32,753 nt of DNA from JBAXLO01 sp037134755 (lineage in GTDB: Bacteria; Bacteroidota; Bacteroidia; Bacteroidales; JACABE01), in assembly GCA_037134755.1 (NCBI GenBank), contig JBAXLO010000023.1, positions 1 to 32,753 of the forward strand, written 5' to 3'. Made by a program: the position numbers and the translations under genes. Positions 7,524-15,512 of this stretch are shown here, piece after piece (position 1 is the first letter of the stretch; each line of letters opens with the position of its first letter). The notes under the pieces are model-generated. The model was not told the origin of the DNA. It made no database searches and saw only the letters and a list, made by a program, of their open reading frames with translations.

Positions 7524-9830
7524 TTGAGAAAACTCTATTTAGTTTGTGTTACTCTTCTTTTACTGACTAATATTTGTGTTAGTCAGATTCATGATTATAG
7601 CTTTGTTAAGAACAATTCTATTGTTTTTAAAGATACTACCGGCAAGCAATATCTGTATCCTCTTACAGGTGGTATGAATGCATGCCAGTTCTCAGCTATT
7701 GATCTTAATAATGATGGTATTAAAGACTTATTTGTATTTGATAAGCATGGTGACCGTGTGCTTACCTTTATCAATAACGGCACTCCCGATTCAGTTGATT
7801 ATGTATATGCTCCACAGTATGCACTTGCCTTTCCTCCTATGCACGCATGGGCTACGCTTGTTGATTATAACAACGATGGCAAAGAGGATATCTTCACTTA
7901 TACTTCCGGAGGCATCAAGGTATTTAAGAATATTTCCAATGGTTCGTTACAGTTTCAGCTTGTAAAAGACCCTATTTTATCTCTTTACGGCACTACTCAT
8001 ACTAATCTTTTTGCACTTACTGAGGATTACCCTGTGTTTGCCGACATTGATAATGATGGTGATATAGATATCCTTAACTTCTGGGTATTGGGTGAGTATG
8101 TTAATTATCATAAGAATCTTTCGATGGAACATTATGGTGTCCCCGACTCACTGGACTTTCAGATGGTTGATAACAGTTGGGGTTGTTTTGCAGAAGGCGA
8201 AAGTTCTAACGTATTGAGACTTGACACTTGTTTGCCTACTAAATCTCTTGTCATTAAATCTGATTCGCCACCCAAGCATTCCGGTTCTACACTGTGGTGC
8301 AATGATCTTAATAATGATGGCATTAAAGACCTTGTTGTAGGTGATGTAGATTATTCAAACCTAATAAAACTTACCAATGGAGGTTCACTGACTTCTGCAC
8401 ACATGACCAGTGAGGACACTTTATTTCCTTCCAACATCCACCCTGTTAAGTTGGTTTCCTTTCCCTTGCCTTGCTATGTTGATGTAAACAACGATGGGAA
8501 GAAAGATCTGTTGGTCTCGCCTTTCGATCCGGGTGATCTTACTGCTGAATCTTACAAAAGTGCTTGGTATTACAGGAATACAACTACCAATACCGCCCCT
8601 GTTTTTGACTTTGTTAAAGAAGACTTTCTTCAGGATGAAATGATTGATGTTGGCACGGGTGCTTATCCTGTATTTTATGATTATGATAATGATGGTCTTA
8701 AAGACTTGTTTATAGGTAACATTGGGTATCGCGACACCTCCTTCATTCAGTCTGGTTATCTTACCTCCAAGTTCAGTTCGCGTATTGCTTTGTTTAGGAA
8801 TACAGGCACCGCAAGCAATCCTCAATTTAAGTTAATTACAAGAGATTTTGCCAATATTTCCACCCTTCATATTTTGGGTGCTTATCCTGCTTTCGCGGAT
8901 ATTAATGGTGATGGCAAGGCCGAAATGATAGTAGGAAATGCTGCAGGAACGCTTTATCTCTATGTCAATACGGCAGCTACGGGCAGCACTCCAAACTTTG
9001 TGTTAAGTCAGAGTAATTATCAGGGTATAAATGTGGGCTCTTATGCTGCTCCTCAATTGTTTGATTTAAATAAAGACGGTTTGACTGATCTTATCATAGG
9101 CAACAGAGGCACTATCTGGAAAGATAACTTAGGCAATATCACTGCAATGAAAGGCAATCTTTTTTACTATAAGAATACAGGCACTGCTACCAATCCAATA
9201 TTTACTTTAGCTGCTGATAGTCTGGGAGGTATTGACGTCACCAACTTCAATGTGTCCAACTATGGTTACAGCACACCTTGTTTCTTTAGGACTGCAACCA
9301 ACGAAACCCGCTTGTTTGTTGGCAACAACGAAGGTAAAGTCATTTACTACAAGAACATAGACAATAACCTTAACGGAAATTTTACCATTGCCGACACACT
9401 TTCTTTTATTGACAACACCACAAAATATTGTATTAAAGAAGGCAATCGATCAGGGGTGGCTGTTGCCGATATTAATAACGATGGTTATCCTGATATTATG
9501 GTAGGAAATCAGGCAGGTGGCATCGTGTTCTACAAAGGTGTTGCTTTAAATACAGGCATAGCTGCTAATGCTGTCATTACTAACAACAAGCTATCTGTAT
9601 ATCCCAATCCTGCCAAAGATATCATCCATTTAAATTACAAAAGTTTTGATAACACCCAGATTACTACTGTAGAAATAATGGATATCACCGGAAGGTATGT
9701 CTTAAAATCTGATAATATCAACAAAAACAATCTTACCATCAACATTTCTTCTCTTACCAAAGGAAGTTATATTTGCAAAGTTACCTTTAGCAACTCAACA
9801 TCAACAAATAGAATATTAATAAAACTATAG
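7524..9830 (+). CDS. Secreted T9SS protein with FG-GAP/VCBS repeats (768 aa)
   Basis: An exported beta-propeller-type protein. The frame has a stop at 7521-7523 and no ATG before the signal peptide, so TTG at 7524 must be the start: it leads straight into RKLYLVCVTLLLLTNICVSQ. The body holds repeated calcium-binding loops of the form DxNxDGxxDL (for example LNNDGIKDLFVF, YNNDGKEDIF, VNNDGKKDLLV, YDNDGLKDLFIG, INGDGKAEMIVG, LNKDGLTDLIIG, INNDGYPDIMVG), typical of integrin-like FG-GAP/VCBS propeller blades. The C-terminal 80 residues are a type A sorting domain (LSVYPNPAKDIIHLNY ... GRYVLKS ... KGSYICKV). No catalytic domain is evident. It may bind carbohydrate or protein at the surface. It follows elbB by 12 nt. 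Confidence 0.85.
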   Translation: MRKLYLVCVTLLLLTNICVSQIHDYSFVKNNSIVFKDTTGKQYLYPLTGGMNACQFSAIDLNNDGIKDLFVFDKHGDRVLTFINNGTPDSVDYVYAPQYALAFPPMHAWATLVDYNNDGKEDIFTYTSGGIKVFKNISNGSLQFQLVKDPILSLYGTTHTNLFALTEDYPVFADIDNDGDIDILNFWVLGEYVNYHKNLSMEHYGVPDSLDFQMVDNSWGCFAEGESSNVLRLDTCLPTKSLVIKSDSPPKHSGSTLWCNDLNNDGIKDLVVGDVDYSNLIKLTNGGSLTSAHMTSEDTLFPSNIHPVKLVSFPLPCYVDVNNDGKKDLLVSPFDPGDLTAESYKSAWYYRNTTTNTAPVFDFVKEDFLQDEMIDVGTGAYPVFYDYDNDGLKDLFIGNIGYRDTSFIQSGYLTSKFSSRIALFRNTGTASNPQFKLITRDFANISTLHILGAYPAFADINGDGKAEMIVGNAAGTLYLYVNTAATGSTPNFVLSQSNYQGINVGSYAAPQLFDLNKDGLTDLIIGNRGTIWKDNLGNITAMKGNLFYYKNTGTATNPIFTLAADSLGGIDVTNFNVSNYGYSTPCFFRTATNETRLFVGNNEGKVIYYKNIDNNLNGNFTIADTLSFIDNTTKYCIKEGNRSGVAVADINNDGYPDIMVGNQAGGIVFYKGVALNTGIAANAVITNNKLSVYPNPAKDIIHLNYKSFDNTQITTVEIMDITGRYVLKSDNINKNNLTINISSLTKGSYICKVTFSNSTSTNRILIKL

Positions 9831-9927
9831 AGAGTTTTTAATATTTTAAATACATCTGCCTAATACTAAAAAGACTGTTAAATCTTTCAGGATGTAAAAC
9901 TATCAGAATTCTTCTAATAAAGTTTTT

Positions 9928-10794
9928 TTACTTTTTAACAACAGTCATAATAGGACGGAAGCCGATATAAGGAGCCGCTCCTTGATAACTTTGTATGGAC
10001 TCTACTCTTACATCATAACCGCTATCTTTATAACTGCCACCAATAGCAAATCCTTTTTCAAACAGCATTTCGGCAACATTGCCACTCATATTATAAACGC
10101 CAAACACATTAGGCCAATAGGAATATACAGGAGCAGTGATGTCATTGTTTCTTGCTGTGCTTAATTCGGTCTCAACGATTTCATATTTCAAAGTCACAGG
10201 ATTATAGTGAATATTCTCATAGTTGAGTAGTTTAAAATTACCCTGGATTGCTTCTCTGTTCTTCCCCATCTTCATCCATGAATATTCAAAAGTAGAACTT
10301 CCTCTTGCTGCCCTTATCCATTGTAGTTTTGTTGGTAATGTAAAATTATATTCAATACTTTTATCCTTATTCATAGCATTATATTTTTTAGTAAGCCATT
10401 CGCAATAAAGCAGTGCTCCTTCATACGAAATATTAACTACAGGATAATTATTATAAGCAGGATGTCTGCCATAATAATCTACCATAGGTTGATTAAAGTT
10501 ATTGGGCCCTATTTTTGACCATAGAGTAGAGTCAATCTGAGCAGTCTTAAATTTATCAATATTATTATTCTTTTTAAGAGAATCAAGAAACTCACGATAT
10601 TGTTTATTGGATACTTCAAAAATAGATATGTAAAAAGCCTTCATATTTATCTTATTAGTATCTAATCTTACTATACCTTCGGGGATAAGAGCAAAGTCTT
10701 TTAATTCTTTCATAATCTTAATTTTGATCTGCGAAAGCGCATTTAAACTAATTGCAAAAAGAATGACAATAATAAGAGATGTTTTTGTTTTCAT
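9928..10794 (-). CDS. Secreted SUMF1/FGE-fold protein, probably non-catalytic (288 aa)
   Basis: The N-terminus is a signal peptide (MKTKTSLIIVILFAISLNALSQ). The rest has the formylglycine-generating-enzyme fold: FALIPEGIVRL, the EVSNKQYREFL block, YPVVNISYEGALLYCEWL, FTLPTKLQWIRAARG, VFGVYNMSGNVAEM and the terminal YIGFRPI. Catalytic FGE uses two cysteines near the C-terminus. The only Cys visible here is in the mid-domain LLYCEWL and the terminal region has none, so it is unlikely to convert sulfatase cysteines. In Bacteroidota the same fold is used by the gliding/T9SS proteins GldJ and GldK, which also lack the enzyme activity. This protein is shorter than those and is not one of them with any certainty. 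It converges with the T9SS gene at 9830. Confidence 0.8.
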   Translation of the reverse strand: MKTKTSLIIVILFAISLNALSQIKIKIMKELKDFALIPEGIVRLDTNKINMKAFYISIFEVSNKQYREFLDSLKKNNNIDKFKTAQIDSTLWSKIGPNNFNQPMVDYYGRHPAYNNYPVVNISYEGALLYCEWLTKKYNAMNKDKSIEYNFTLPTKLQWIRAARGSSTFEYSWMKMGKNREAIQGNFKLLNYENIHYNPVTLKYEIVETELSTARNNDITAPVYSYWPNVFGVYNMSGNVAEMLFEKGFAIGGSYKDSGYDVRVESIQSYQGAAPYIGFRPIMTVVKK

Positions 10795-11006
10795 AAAGGT
10801 GCTATTTATAATAAAACGTAAGCAAATTATATTTATTATAAATAATTATTAGCAAACAATAAGAACTTAAATTTATTAATACCTTAAATATGCAAATAAT
10901 CTATTAACTTCAATAAGTTTTATGGACATCTATAGATTTAAGGTTATACTACTTAAGAGTGTATTAATAAGAAAACCTACCTTAATCCCACAACTATATT
11001 GTTTCG

Positions 11007-11030
11007 GCCTGCAACTATATAGTTGCAGGC
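11007..11030. repeat. Perfect 24-nt palindrome
   Basis: gcctgcaactat at 11007-11018 is followed directly by its exact inverse complement to 11030, with no loop. No T-run follows on either side, so it is not a standard terminator. As DNA it would be a symmetric two-fold protein site; as RNA it would fold with a small loop of the central bases. Confidence 0.6.
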
Positions 11031-11367
11031 TCAGATATACTTCTGCACCCAAATAATAAGTTTTTGTAGATAATTAAAGAATTTTGTAATTTAAAAGCTA
11101 TTAATTTGCTTATTTTATTAGTTAATGTCTTTTTAAAGAAAAATTTCTTTTTATTTATCCTTAAATCTGCAAGTAACTTGTTAATTTTATGATATTAAAT
11201 ATAACAATTTTTTAAACCTGTTATGTTTTGTCTTATGATAATCTTTACTTTAATTGAAAGCTTGCTGATTTAAGGTAATATTGTAAAACAATACTACACT
11301 ATTTGCGTTGTATGTTAAATTGATTGAAGAAACCTAATACTGATAAAAAATTTAAGAATATTATAAA

Positions 11368-11424
11368 AGTGGAGACCAGATACCACTAGCAAAACGGGGA
11401 GAAACCGAAAAGCCATAAGAGTAG
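11368..11424 (+). other. GC-richer leader element before the barrel gene, possible structured RNA or coding remnant
   Basis: This patch is close to half G+C while its flanks are mostly A/T. It starts with a small hairpin (AGTGG 11368-11372 with CCACT 11383-11387) and contains acgggg and accg blocks. One frame reads GDQIPLAKRGETEKP before a stop, with no start codon. It ends 20 nt before the ATG of the barrel gene, so it would be in that gene's leader. I recognise no known riboswitch class. Confidence 0.3.
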
Positions 11425-11444
11425 GAAGTCTAATAAAATCAACA

Positions 11445-11906
11445 ATGAAAAAATATTTTTTAACAATTGTATTATTAATCTTAACGAGTGCAATGTTTGC
11501 ACAATGCCCAATAGCCAAAGGGCAAACACAATTAGATGCCGGATTAGGGTTTTCGTCATGGGGAGTACCTGTTTATGTAGGCTTAGATTATGGAATAGCT
11601 CAGGATTTTACTATCGGTGGTGAACTATCTTTTCATTCATATAGTCATGATGGCACTAATTCATCGATATTTGGGCTCTCGGCCAATGGAAACTATCACT
11701 TCAACAGAATAATGGAGATACCAAATAATTGGGATTTTTATGCAGGTTTAAATTTAGGATTCTTTAATACATATTTTTCCGGTTTGGGATTGGGTGTTCA
11801 AATTGGAGGCAGATATTATTTTAATAGTAAATGGGGTGTTAATCTTGAATTCGGTGGTGGCAATACCGCAAGTGGAGGACAATTTGGAGTTTCGTTTAAG
11901 TTATAA
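11445..11906 (+). CDS. Small outer-membrane beta-barrel protein (153 aa)
   Basis: A signal peptide (MKKYFLTIVLLILTSAMFAQ) precedes about 130 residues of alternating hydrophobic/aromatic strands rich in Gly and Tyr: TQLDAGLGFSSW, VYVGLDYGIAQDFTIGGEL, FGLSANGNYHF, FYAGLNLGFF, GVQIGGRYYF and WGVNLEFGGG. It ends in FGVSFKL, a typical barrel C-terminus with an aromatic and a hydrophobic residue near the end. The predicted location is the outer membrane, with about eight strands as in OmpW/OmpX-sized barrels. Function is not predictable from sequence. The gene is closed by a strong terminator shared with convergent dsbD. Confidence 0.75.
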   Translation: MKKYFLTIVLLILTSAMFAQCPIAKGQTQLDAGLGFSSWGVPVYVGLDYGIAQDFTIGGELSFHSYSHDGTNSSIFGLSANGNYHFNRIMEIPNNWDFYAGLNLGFFNTYFSGLGLGVQIGGRYYFNSKWGVNLEFGGGNTASGGQFGVSFKL

Positions 11907-11920
11907 TCAATATCATTATT

Positions 11921-11961
11921 AAAAAAAAGAGGGATATGAAATATCATGTCCCTCTTTTTTT
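11921..11961. terminator. Bidirectional terminator between the barrel gene and dsbD
   Basis: Arms 11929-11939 (gagggatatga) and 11944-11954 pair over 11 bp with one wobble around loop aata. An A-run (11921-11928) and a T-run (11955-11961) flank them, so the hairpin serves convergent transcripts on both strands. Confidence 0.85.
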
Positions 11962-12000
11962 GTCTTATAAATACATTCCATAGAATGTCTCTACGATATT

Positions 12001-14079
12001 TTATTTTGAGTTACTTTTCTTATAACCCGCTATACCATCATCGAGGAATTTTACAAAAGCTTCTAAATCGTAATTGGCTGCTCTTGGCTCAACCAAAGGA
12101 GTGCCATCGCTATTTAATATCTGATACCAAGGCTGTGCATTAGATGCAAATTTAGTAGTTTGTATATAAGCATTCTTTTCGCCTAACATAGTAATATCCT
12201 TGCCATCTTTATCTTTAATATAATCCTGTTTATCTAACGCAATAACCTTATCGTCAACATAAAGAGCAACTACCACAAAGTCTTCTTTCAATTTTTTCAG
12301 TACTCTAGGATCAGACCATACTTGAGCTTCCATTTTACGACAATTAGTACAACCATGTCCTGTAAAATCAACAAATACAGGTTTATTCTGCTTTTTTGAA
12401 CTAGCTAATGCCTGATCGTAATCAAAATAACCATGCAAGCCTTGGGGAAGTTTTAATTCTTCACCATATCTGGCATCACTACATAGATTTACAGTAGTAG
12501 TTGAATTAGATGAAATATCTCTAATCTGATCATCCAACTCAAAATCCTGTGTGCTTTCAGGAGGTAGCCAACCTGACAACTTACTTAGAGGAGCTCCCCA
12601 CATACCTGGTATCATATACACTACAAAGGTAAATGTTACGATTGCAAGAAACAATCTAAACCAACTTTTCTGTACCGGCATGTCATCATCGTGAGGGAAT
12701 TTAAGCTTTCCTAATAAATAAAAGCCTAACATTGATGCTATAACAATCCATGCTGCCAAATATATTTCTCTATCTAATAATCTCCAATGATATGTTTGAT
12801 CAGGTACGTTTATAAACTTTAATGCAAAAGCAAGTTCCACAAATGCTAATACAACCTTAACTGAGTTTAACCAACCACCCGATTTTGGCATACTCTTTAA
12901 CCAACTAGGGAAGAATGCAAACATAGTAAATGGAATAGCAAAGGCTAATGAAAAACCAAACATACTTACAATTGGTCTGATGAACTCCCCACCTATTGAA
13001 CTAATAGCAACATTACTTACGATTGGAAGTGTGCAAGAAAAAGAAACGAGTACTAAAGTGATAGCCATAAATATTGGCCCTACATAATCACCCTTTTCTT
13101 CATTCTCAACAGATTTATTAATTAACCAACTTGGTAAAACAATCTCAAAATAACCAAATAATGAGATGGCAAAGATTATAAATATCAATGCAAATAACAA
13201 GTTAGGGAGCCAATGGGTACTCATCATATTGGCAAAGTTTGGTCCAAAAGCAAGAGCTAATATGGTGCCAAATATTATAAATAATACAACGATTGAGGTG
13301 CCAAAAATAAGAGCCTGAATTTTCCCTTTCGAACCACTTTTCATAAAGAAAGAAACTGTCATTGGGATCATTGGAAAAACACAAGGCATTAACAAGCCTA
13401 ATAAACCGCTTCCAAAGCTAGCCCAGAAGAATAACCATAAAGAACTCTTTTCTTTTTTCTCTTCTGGTTTAGACACCTTCTGATTATTGTTTTTACTTGT
13501 ATCGTTAGCATTTGCAACAGCTTTAGATGTATCGTTAGTTTTAGAAACTGTTTTATTAGTATCTTTCTTTTCCTCTTTTACAGCAACTTCATCTCCTTTT
13601 GGATTACCTTTTATTTTAAACTCACCATCATCTTTAACCGGCACACAAGTTTCATCATTGCATGATTGTGCATCAACTTTAACTTTAATAATAAAATCTT
13701 TCTTAGATAAAACTTTTACTTTCTGAACAAATACAGCCTTAACATCAAAGTACTGAACATCCATATTAAACATATCGTCATGTTCAACTTTAGGTTTGGG
13801 CTCAGTAGCTTTACCTATAAGCTTATATGAATTATCCTTATCAAAAACAAATAGAGTTGGTAAAGGTCCTCCCGACTTTAAAAACTGTGAATATAAATGC
13901 CAGCCTTTATCAATTTTAGCTGTAAAAACTAAATCGGCTTCATCAGCATTTGTCTGTTTAACTGAATAAGCCCATTTAACAGGGGTTATCATTTGAGAAT
14001 AACCATTAAATGACATAATGGAAACAAAAACAATCATAAGGGCTATGGCTGCTTTCTTAATACTTTTTAATTGTTGCAT
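12001..14079 (-). CDS. dsbD: Thiol:disulfide interchange protein DsbD
   Basis: This inner-membrane protein carries electrons from cytoplasmic thioredoxin to periplasmic thiol proteins. All three modules are visible in 692 residues. A signal peptide (about 1-29) precedes the periplasmic alpha domain, with the redox pair C140/C145 in SCNDETC. A Lys/Asn/Thr-rich linker with repeated NDTSK (about 165-212) follows. The eight-helix transporter module has the redox Cys in MPCVFPMIP (C233) and FSCTLPI (C349). The C-terminal thioredoxin-like domain has its active site in GHGCTNC (C577/C580). The order and cysteine set are those of a full DsbD, although the linker is longer than in E. coli. It lies 93 nt downstream of purS and is probably the last gene of the pssA-purS transcript, closed by the terminator at 11921-11961. 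Confidence 0.93.
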   Translation of the reverse strand: MQQLKSIKKAAIALMIVFVSIMSFNGYSQMITPVKWAYSVKQTNADEADLVFTAKIDKGWHLYSQFLKSGGPLPTLFVFDKDNSYKLIGKATEPKPKVEHDDMFNMDVQYFDVKAVFVQKVKVLSKKDFIIKVKVDAQSCNDETCVPVKDDGEFKIKGNPKGDEVAVKEEKKDTNKTVSKTNDTSKAVANANDTSKNNNQKVSKPEEKKEKSSLWLFFWASFGSGLLGLLMPCVFPMIPMTVSFFMKSGSKGKIQALIFGTSIVVLFIIFGTILALAFGPNFANMMSTHWLPNLLFALIFIIFAISLFGYFEIVLPSWLINKSVENEEKGDYVGPIFMAITLVLVSFSCTLPIVSNVAISSIGGEFIRPIVSMFGFSLAFAIPFTMFAFFPSWLKSMPKSGGWLNSVKVVLAFVELAFALKFINVPDQTYHWRLLDREIYLAAWIVIASMLGFYLLGKLKFPHDDDMPVQKSWFRLFLAIVTFTFVVYMIPGMWGAPLSKLSGWLPPESTQDFELDDQIRDISSNSTTTVNLCSDARYGEELKLPQGLHGYFDYDQALASSKKQNKPVFVDFTGHGCTNCRKMEAQVWSDPRVLKKLKEDFVVVALYVDDKVIALDKQDYIKDKDGKDITMLGEKNAYIQTTKFASNAQPWYQILNSDGTPLVEPRAANYDLEAFVKFLDDGIAGYKKSNSK

Positions 14080-14172
14080 AATGTATTAAATTAAATTGTT
14101 TCAAAAGTATAAATTACTACCAACTTATTAAAAGGATAGTAGTTAATAAAAAGTTAAAGATTAAAAGTATTA

Positions 14173-14424
14173 TTAAATCTCGCTTATATGAAACTCGTAG
14201 TTTTCCATAATTGGATTATGGAGCAAAAGCTTACAAGCTTTGTCAACTAATTCTGAAGCTAATTCTTTAGAAGCAGCATCCACTTCCATACTGATATGTT
14301 TGCCGATACGAACATTACTTATCTCTGACAAATTAATGTTTTTTAAACTTGAAGTTACTGCTTTCCCTTGTGGGTCAAGTAATGCTCTTAATGGCATTAC
14401 GTCAATCTCTGCTCTAAATTTCAT
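14173..14424 (-). CDS. purS: Phosphoribosylformylglycinamidine synthase subunit PurS
   Basis: An 83-residue protein of the PurS family, the small subunit that bridges PurL and PurQ in the FGAM synthase complex of purine synthesis. It begins KFRAEIDVMPLRALLDPQGKAVTSSLKN, the usual PurS opening in which the D-P-x-G-x-A block contacts the partner subunits, and continues with VRIGKHISMEVDA and a C-terminal LLHNPIMENYEFHI strand. Its length is standard. purL and purQ are not in the window. It sits 19 nt after pssA on the same strand. The start ATG at 14424 is the only candidate before the conserved first strand. Confidence 0.9.
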   Translation of the reverse strand: MKFRAEIDVMPLRALLDPQGKAVTSSLKNINLSEISNVRIGKHISMEVDAASKELASELVDKACKLLLHNPIMENYEFHISEI

Positions 14425-14443
14425 TTTTAATTATTGATATTAT

Positions 14444-15202
14444 TTATAAAAAAATATTATTTACTACTGAAAACACAATGTACAAAATTATAATAATTGG
14501 CAATGCAAACACATTAAAAAACACAATTAATAATATAGATGTTAATATAAACAAATACCTCGTCTTATTATCAGCCCATTTAAGACTCTTAAACTTAAGT
14601 GAAAACAAAGGAATCTCTAAAACTAAACAAAAAGACATTATAACACTTAAAGAAAGCAAAACATAAGGATTTCTAAAACATAAATATATTAAAGATTCAA
14701 TATGTTCAATGATTCCATGAGGGATATTTGCAGCATCAATACTCTTGAATATTAAAGGTATCGAAGCCCAGAAAATAGCATTTGCCGGTGTAGGAAGTCC
14801 AAGGAATGAAATTGTTTGTCGTTCGTCAATATTAAATTTAGCTAATCTGACAGCAGAAAACAATGTAAGTAAAAATGGAATTCCACTTATGTATGCTATA
14901 TTATTAGCTATGAACGGATAGTTAGCTGTTAAAGAAGGCTCGTTTAATAATTGATATACGATAATACCGGGCACTACTCCAAAAGTTACTACGTCAGCTA
15001 GGGAGTCCAATTGTTTGCCAAGGTCAGATCTGGCATCTAATAATCGGGCAACAGTTCCATCAACATAATCAAAAAAGCCTCCAATAAATATTAATATTGA
15101 GGCTAATGCAAGATCATATTTAAATGCTGCTACTATTGCCAAGCATCCACATAGTAGATTTAATAGAGTTATTGAATTAGGAACATGATCTTTAATTTTC
15201 AT
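14444..15202 (-). CDS. pssA: CDP-diacylglycerol--serine O-phosphatidyltransferase
   Basis: This integral membrane enzyme joins CDP-diacylglycerol and L-serine to form phosphatidylserine, the precursor of phosphatidylethanolamine. The CDP-alcohol phosphatidyltransferase signature D-G-x2-A-R-x8-G-x3-D-x3-D is complete at D48, G49, A52, R53, G62, D66 and D70, directly after the first two helices (NSITLLNLLCGC and LALASILIFIGGFFDY). Several more hydrophobic segments fill the 252 residues, a usual length for the type II (Bacillus-like) enzyme. The N-terminal KDHVPNSITLLNLLCGC is typical of PssA and separates it from phosphatidylglycerophosphate synthase. An exact TAnnTTTG box lies upstream at 15237-15244. 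It is probably the first gene of pssA-purS-dsbD. Confidence 0.92.
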   Translation of the reverse strand: MKIKDHVPNSITLLNLLCGCLAIVAAFKYDLALASILIFIGGFFDYVDGTVARLLDARSDLGKQLDSLADVVTFGVVPGIIVYQLLNEPSLTANYPFIANNIAYISGIPFLLTLFSAVRLAKFNIDERQTISFLGLPTPANAIFWASIPLIFKSIDAANIPHGIIEHIESLIYLCFRNPYVLLSLSVIMSFCLVLEIPLFSLKFKSLKWADNKTRYLFILTSILLIVFFNVFALPIIIILYIVFSVVNNIFL

Positions 15203-15236
15203 TTATTGTTTCTTTATAAATATTTAATTTAGTTTC

Positions 15237-15244
15237 CAAAATTA
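15237..15244 (-). promoter_or_regulatory. -7 promoter box of pssA-purS-dsbD
   Basis: On the minus strand this reads taattttg, an exact TAnnTTTG, about 35 nt before the pssA ATG. No convincing -33 element was seen. The 310-nt gap to the divergent permease gene also holds that gene's own box at 15397-15404. Confidence 0.5.
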
Positions 15245-15396
15245 GTCATAATTGTTGAGATAAGACTAAATAAAAACACATCATTTAAAAATGGTTTAGT
15301 AACTTATTATAAATAAATACTTTTAAATTATATTTAGTTTATAATATTTCTATAATAATTTTGTTTTAAGATATAGGTTATGACACTATTTATTTA

Positions 15397-15404
15397 TACT
15401 TTTG
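15397..15404 (+). promoter_or_regulatory. -7 promoter box of the APC permease gene
   Basis: tacttttg, an exact TAnnTTTG followed by cagccc. The predicted leader is about 100 nt, long for this window, and includes a 14-codon mini-ORF (15431-15475, MRTLFISFCFINAF) of doubtful significance. I see no recognisable c-di-AMP or other riboswitch in it. Confidence 0.5.
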
Positions 15405-15512
15405 CAGCCCTTAAAAAACTATTATTTGAAATGCGAACTTTATTCATAAGTTTTTGTTTTATAAATGCTTTTTAAGTGGGATTAATGTAGAGATTATTTA
15501 TTTATCAAATCA

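Larger units (their letters stand above)
10795..11444. other. Gene-free stretch, 650 nt
   Basis: An AT-rich interval between two divergent genes. It contains a perfect 24-nt palindrome (11007-11030), a one-mismatch copy of the arm of the 573-608 terminator (11214-11228) and a conspicuously GC-richer patch just before the next gene (11368-11424). No coding signal over 70 codons makes sense here. Confidence 0.6.

Noticed and set aside
8421..8825. Minus-strand 134-residue frame
   Set aside because: It lies entirely antisense to the FG-GAP repeat gene and shows no family features.
9831..9927. Terminator between convergent genes at 9830/9928
   Set aside because: Only a 5-bp aaaga/tcttt pairing with a long loop was found, too weak to call.
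15405..15512. Riboswitch (for example c-di-AMP) in the permease leader
   Set aside because: No recognisable conserved core or stable multi-stem fold; the leader is simple AT-rich sequence with a doubtful 14-codon frame.
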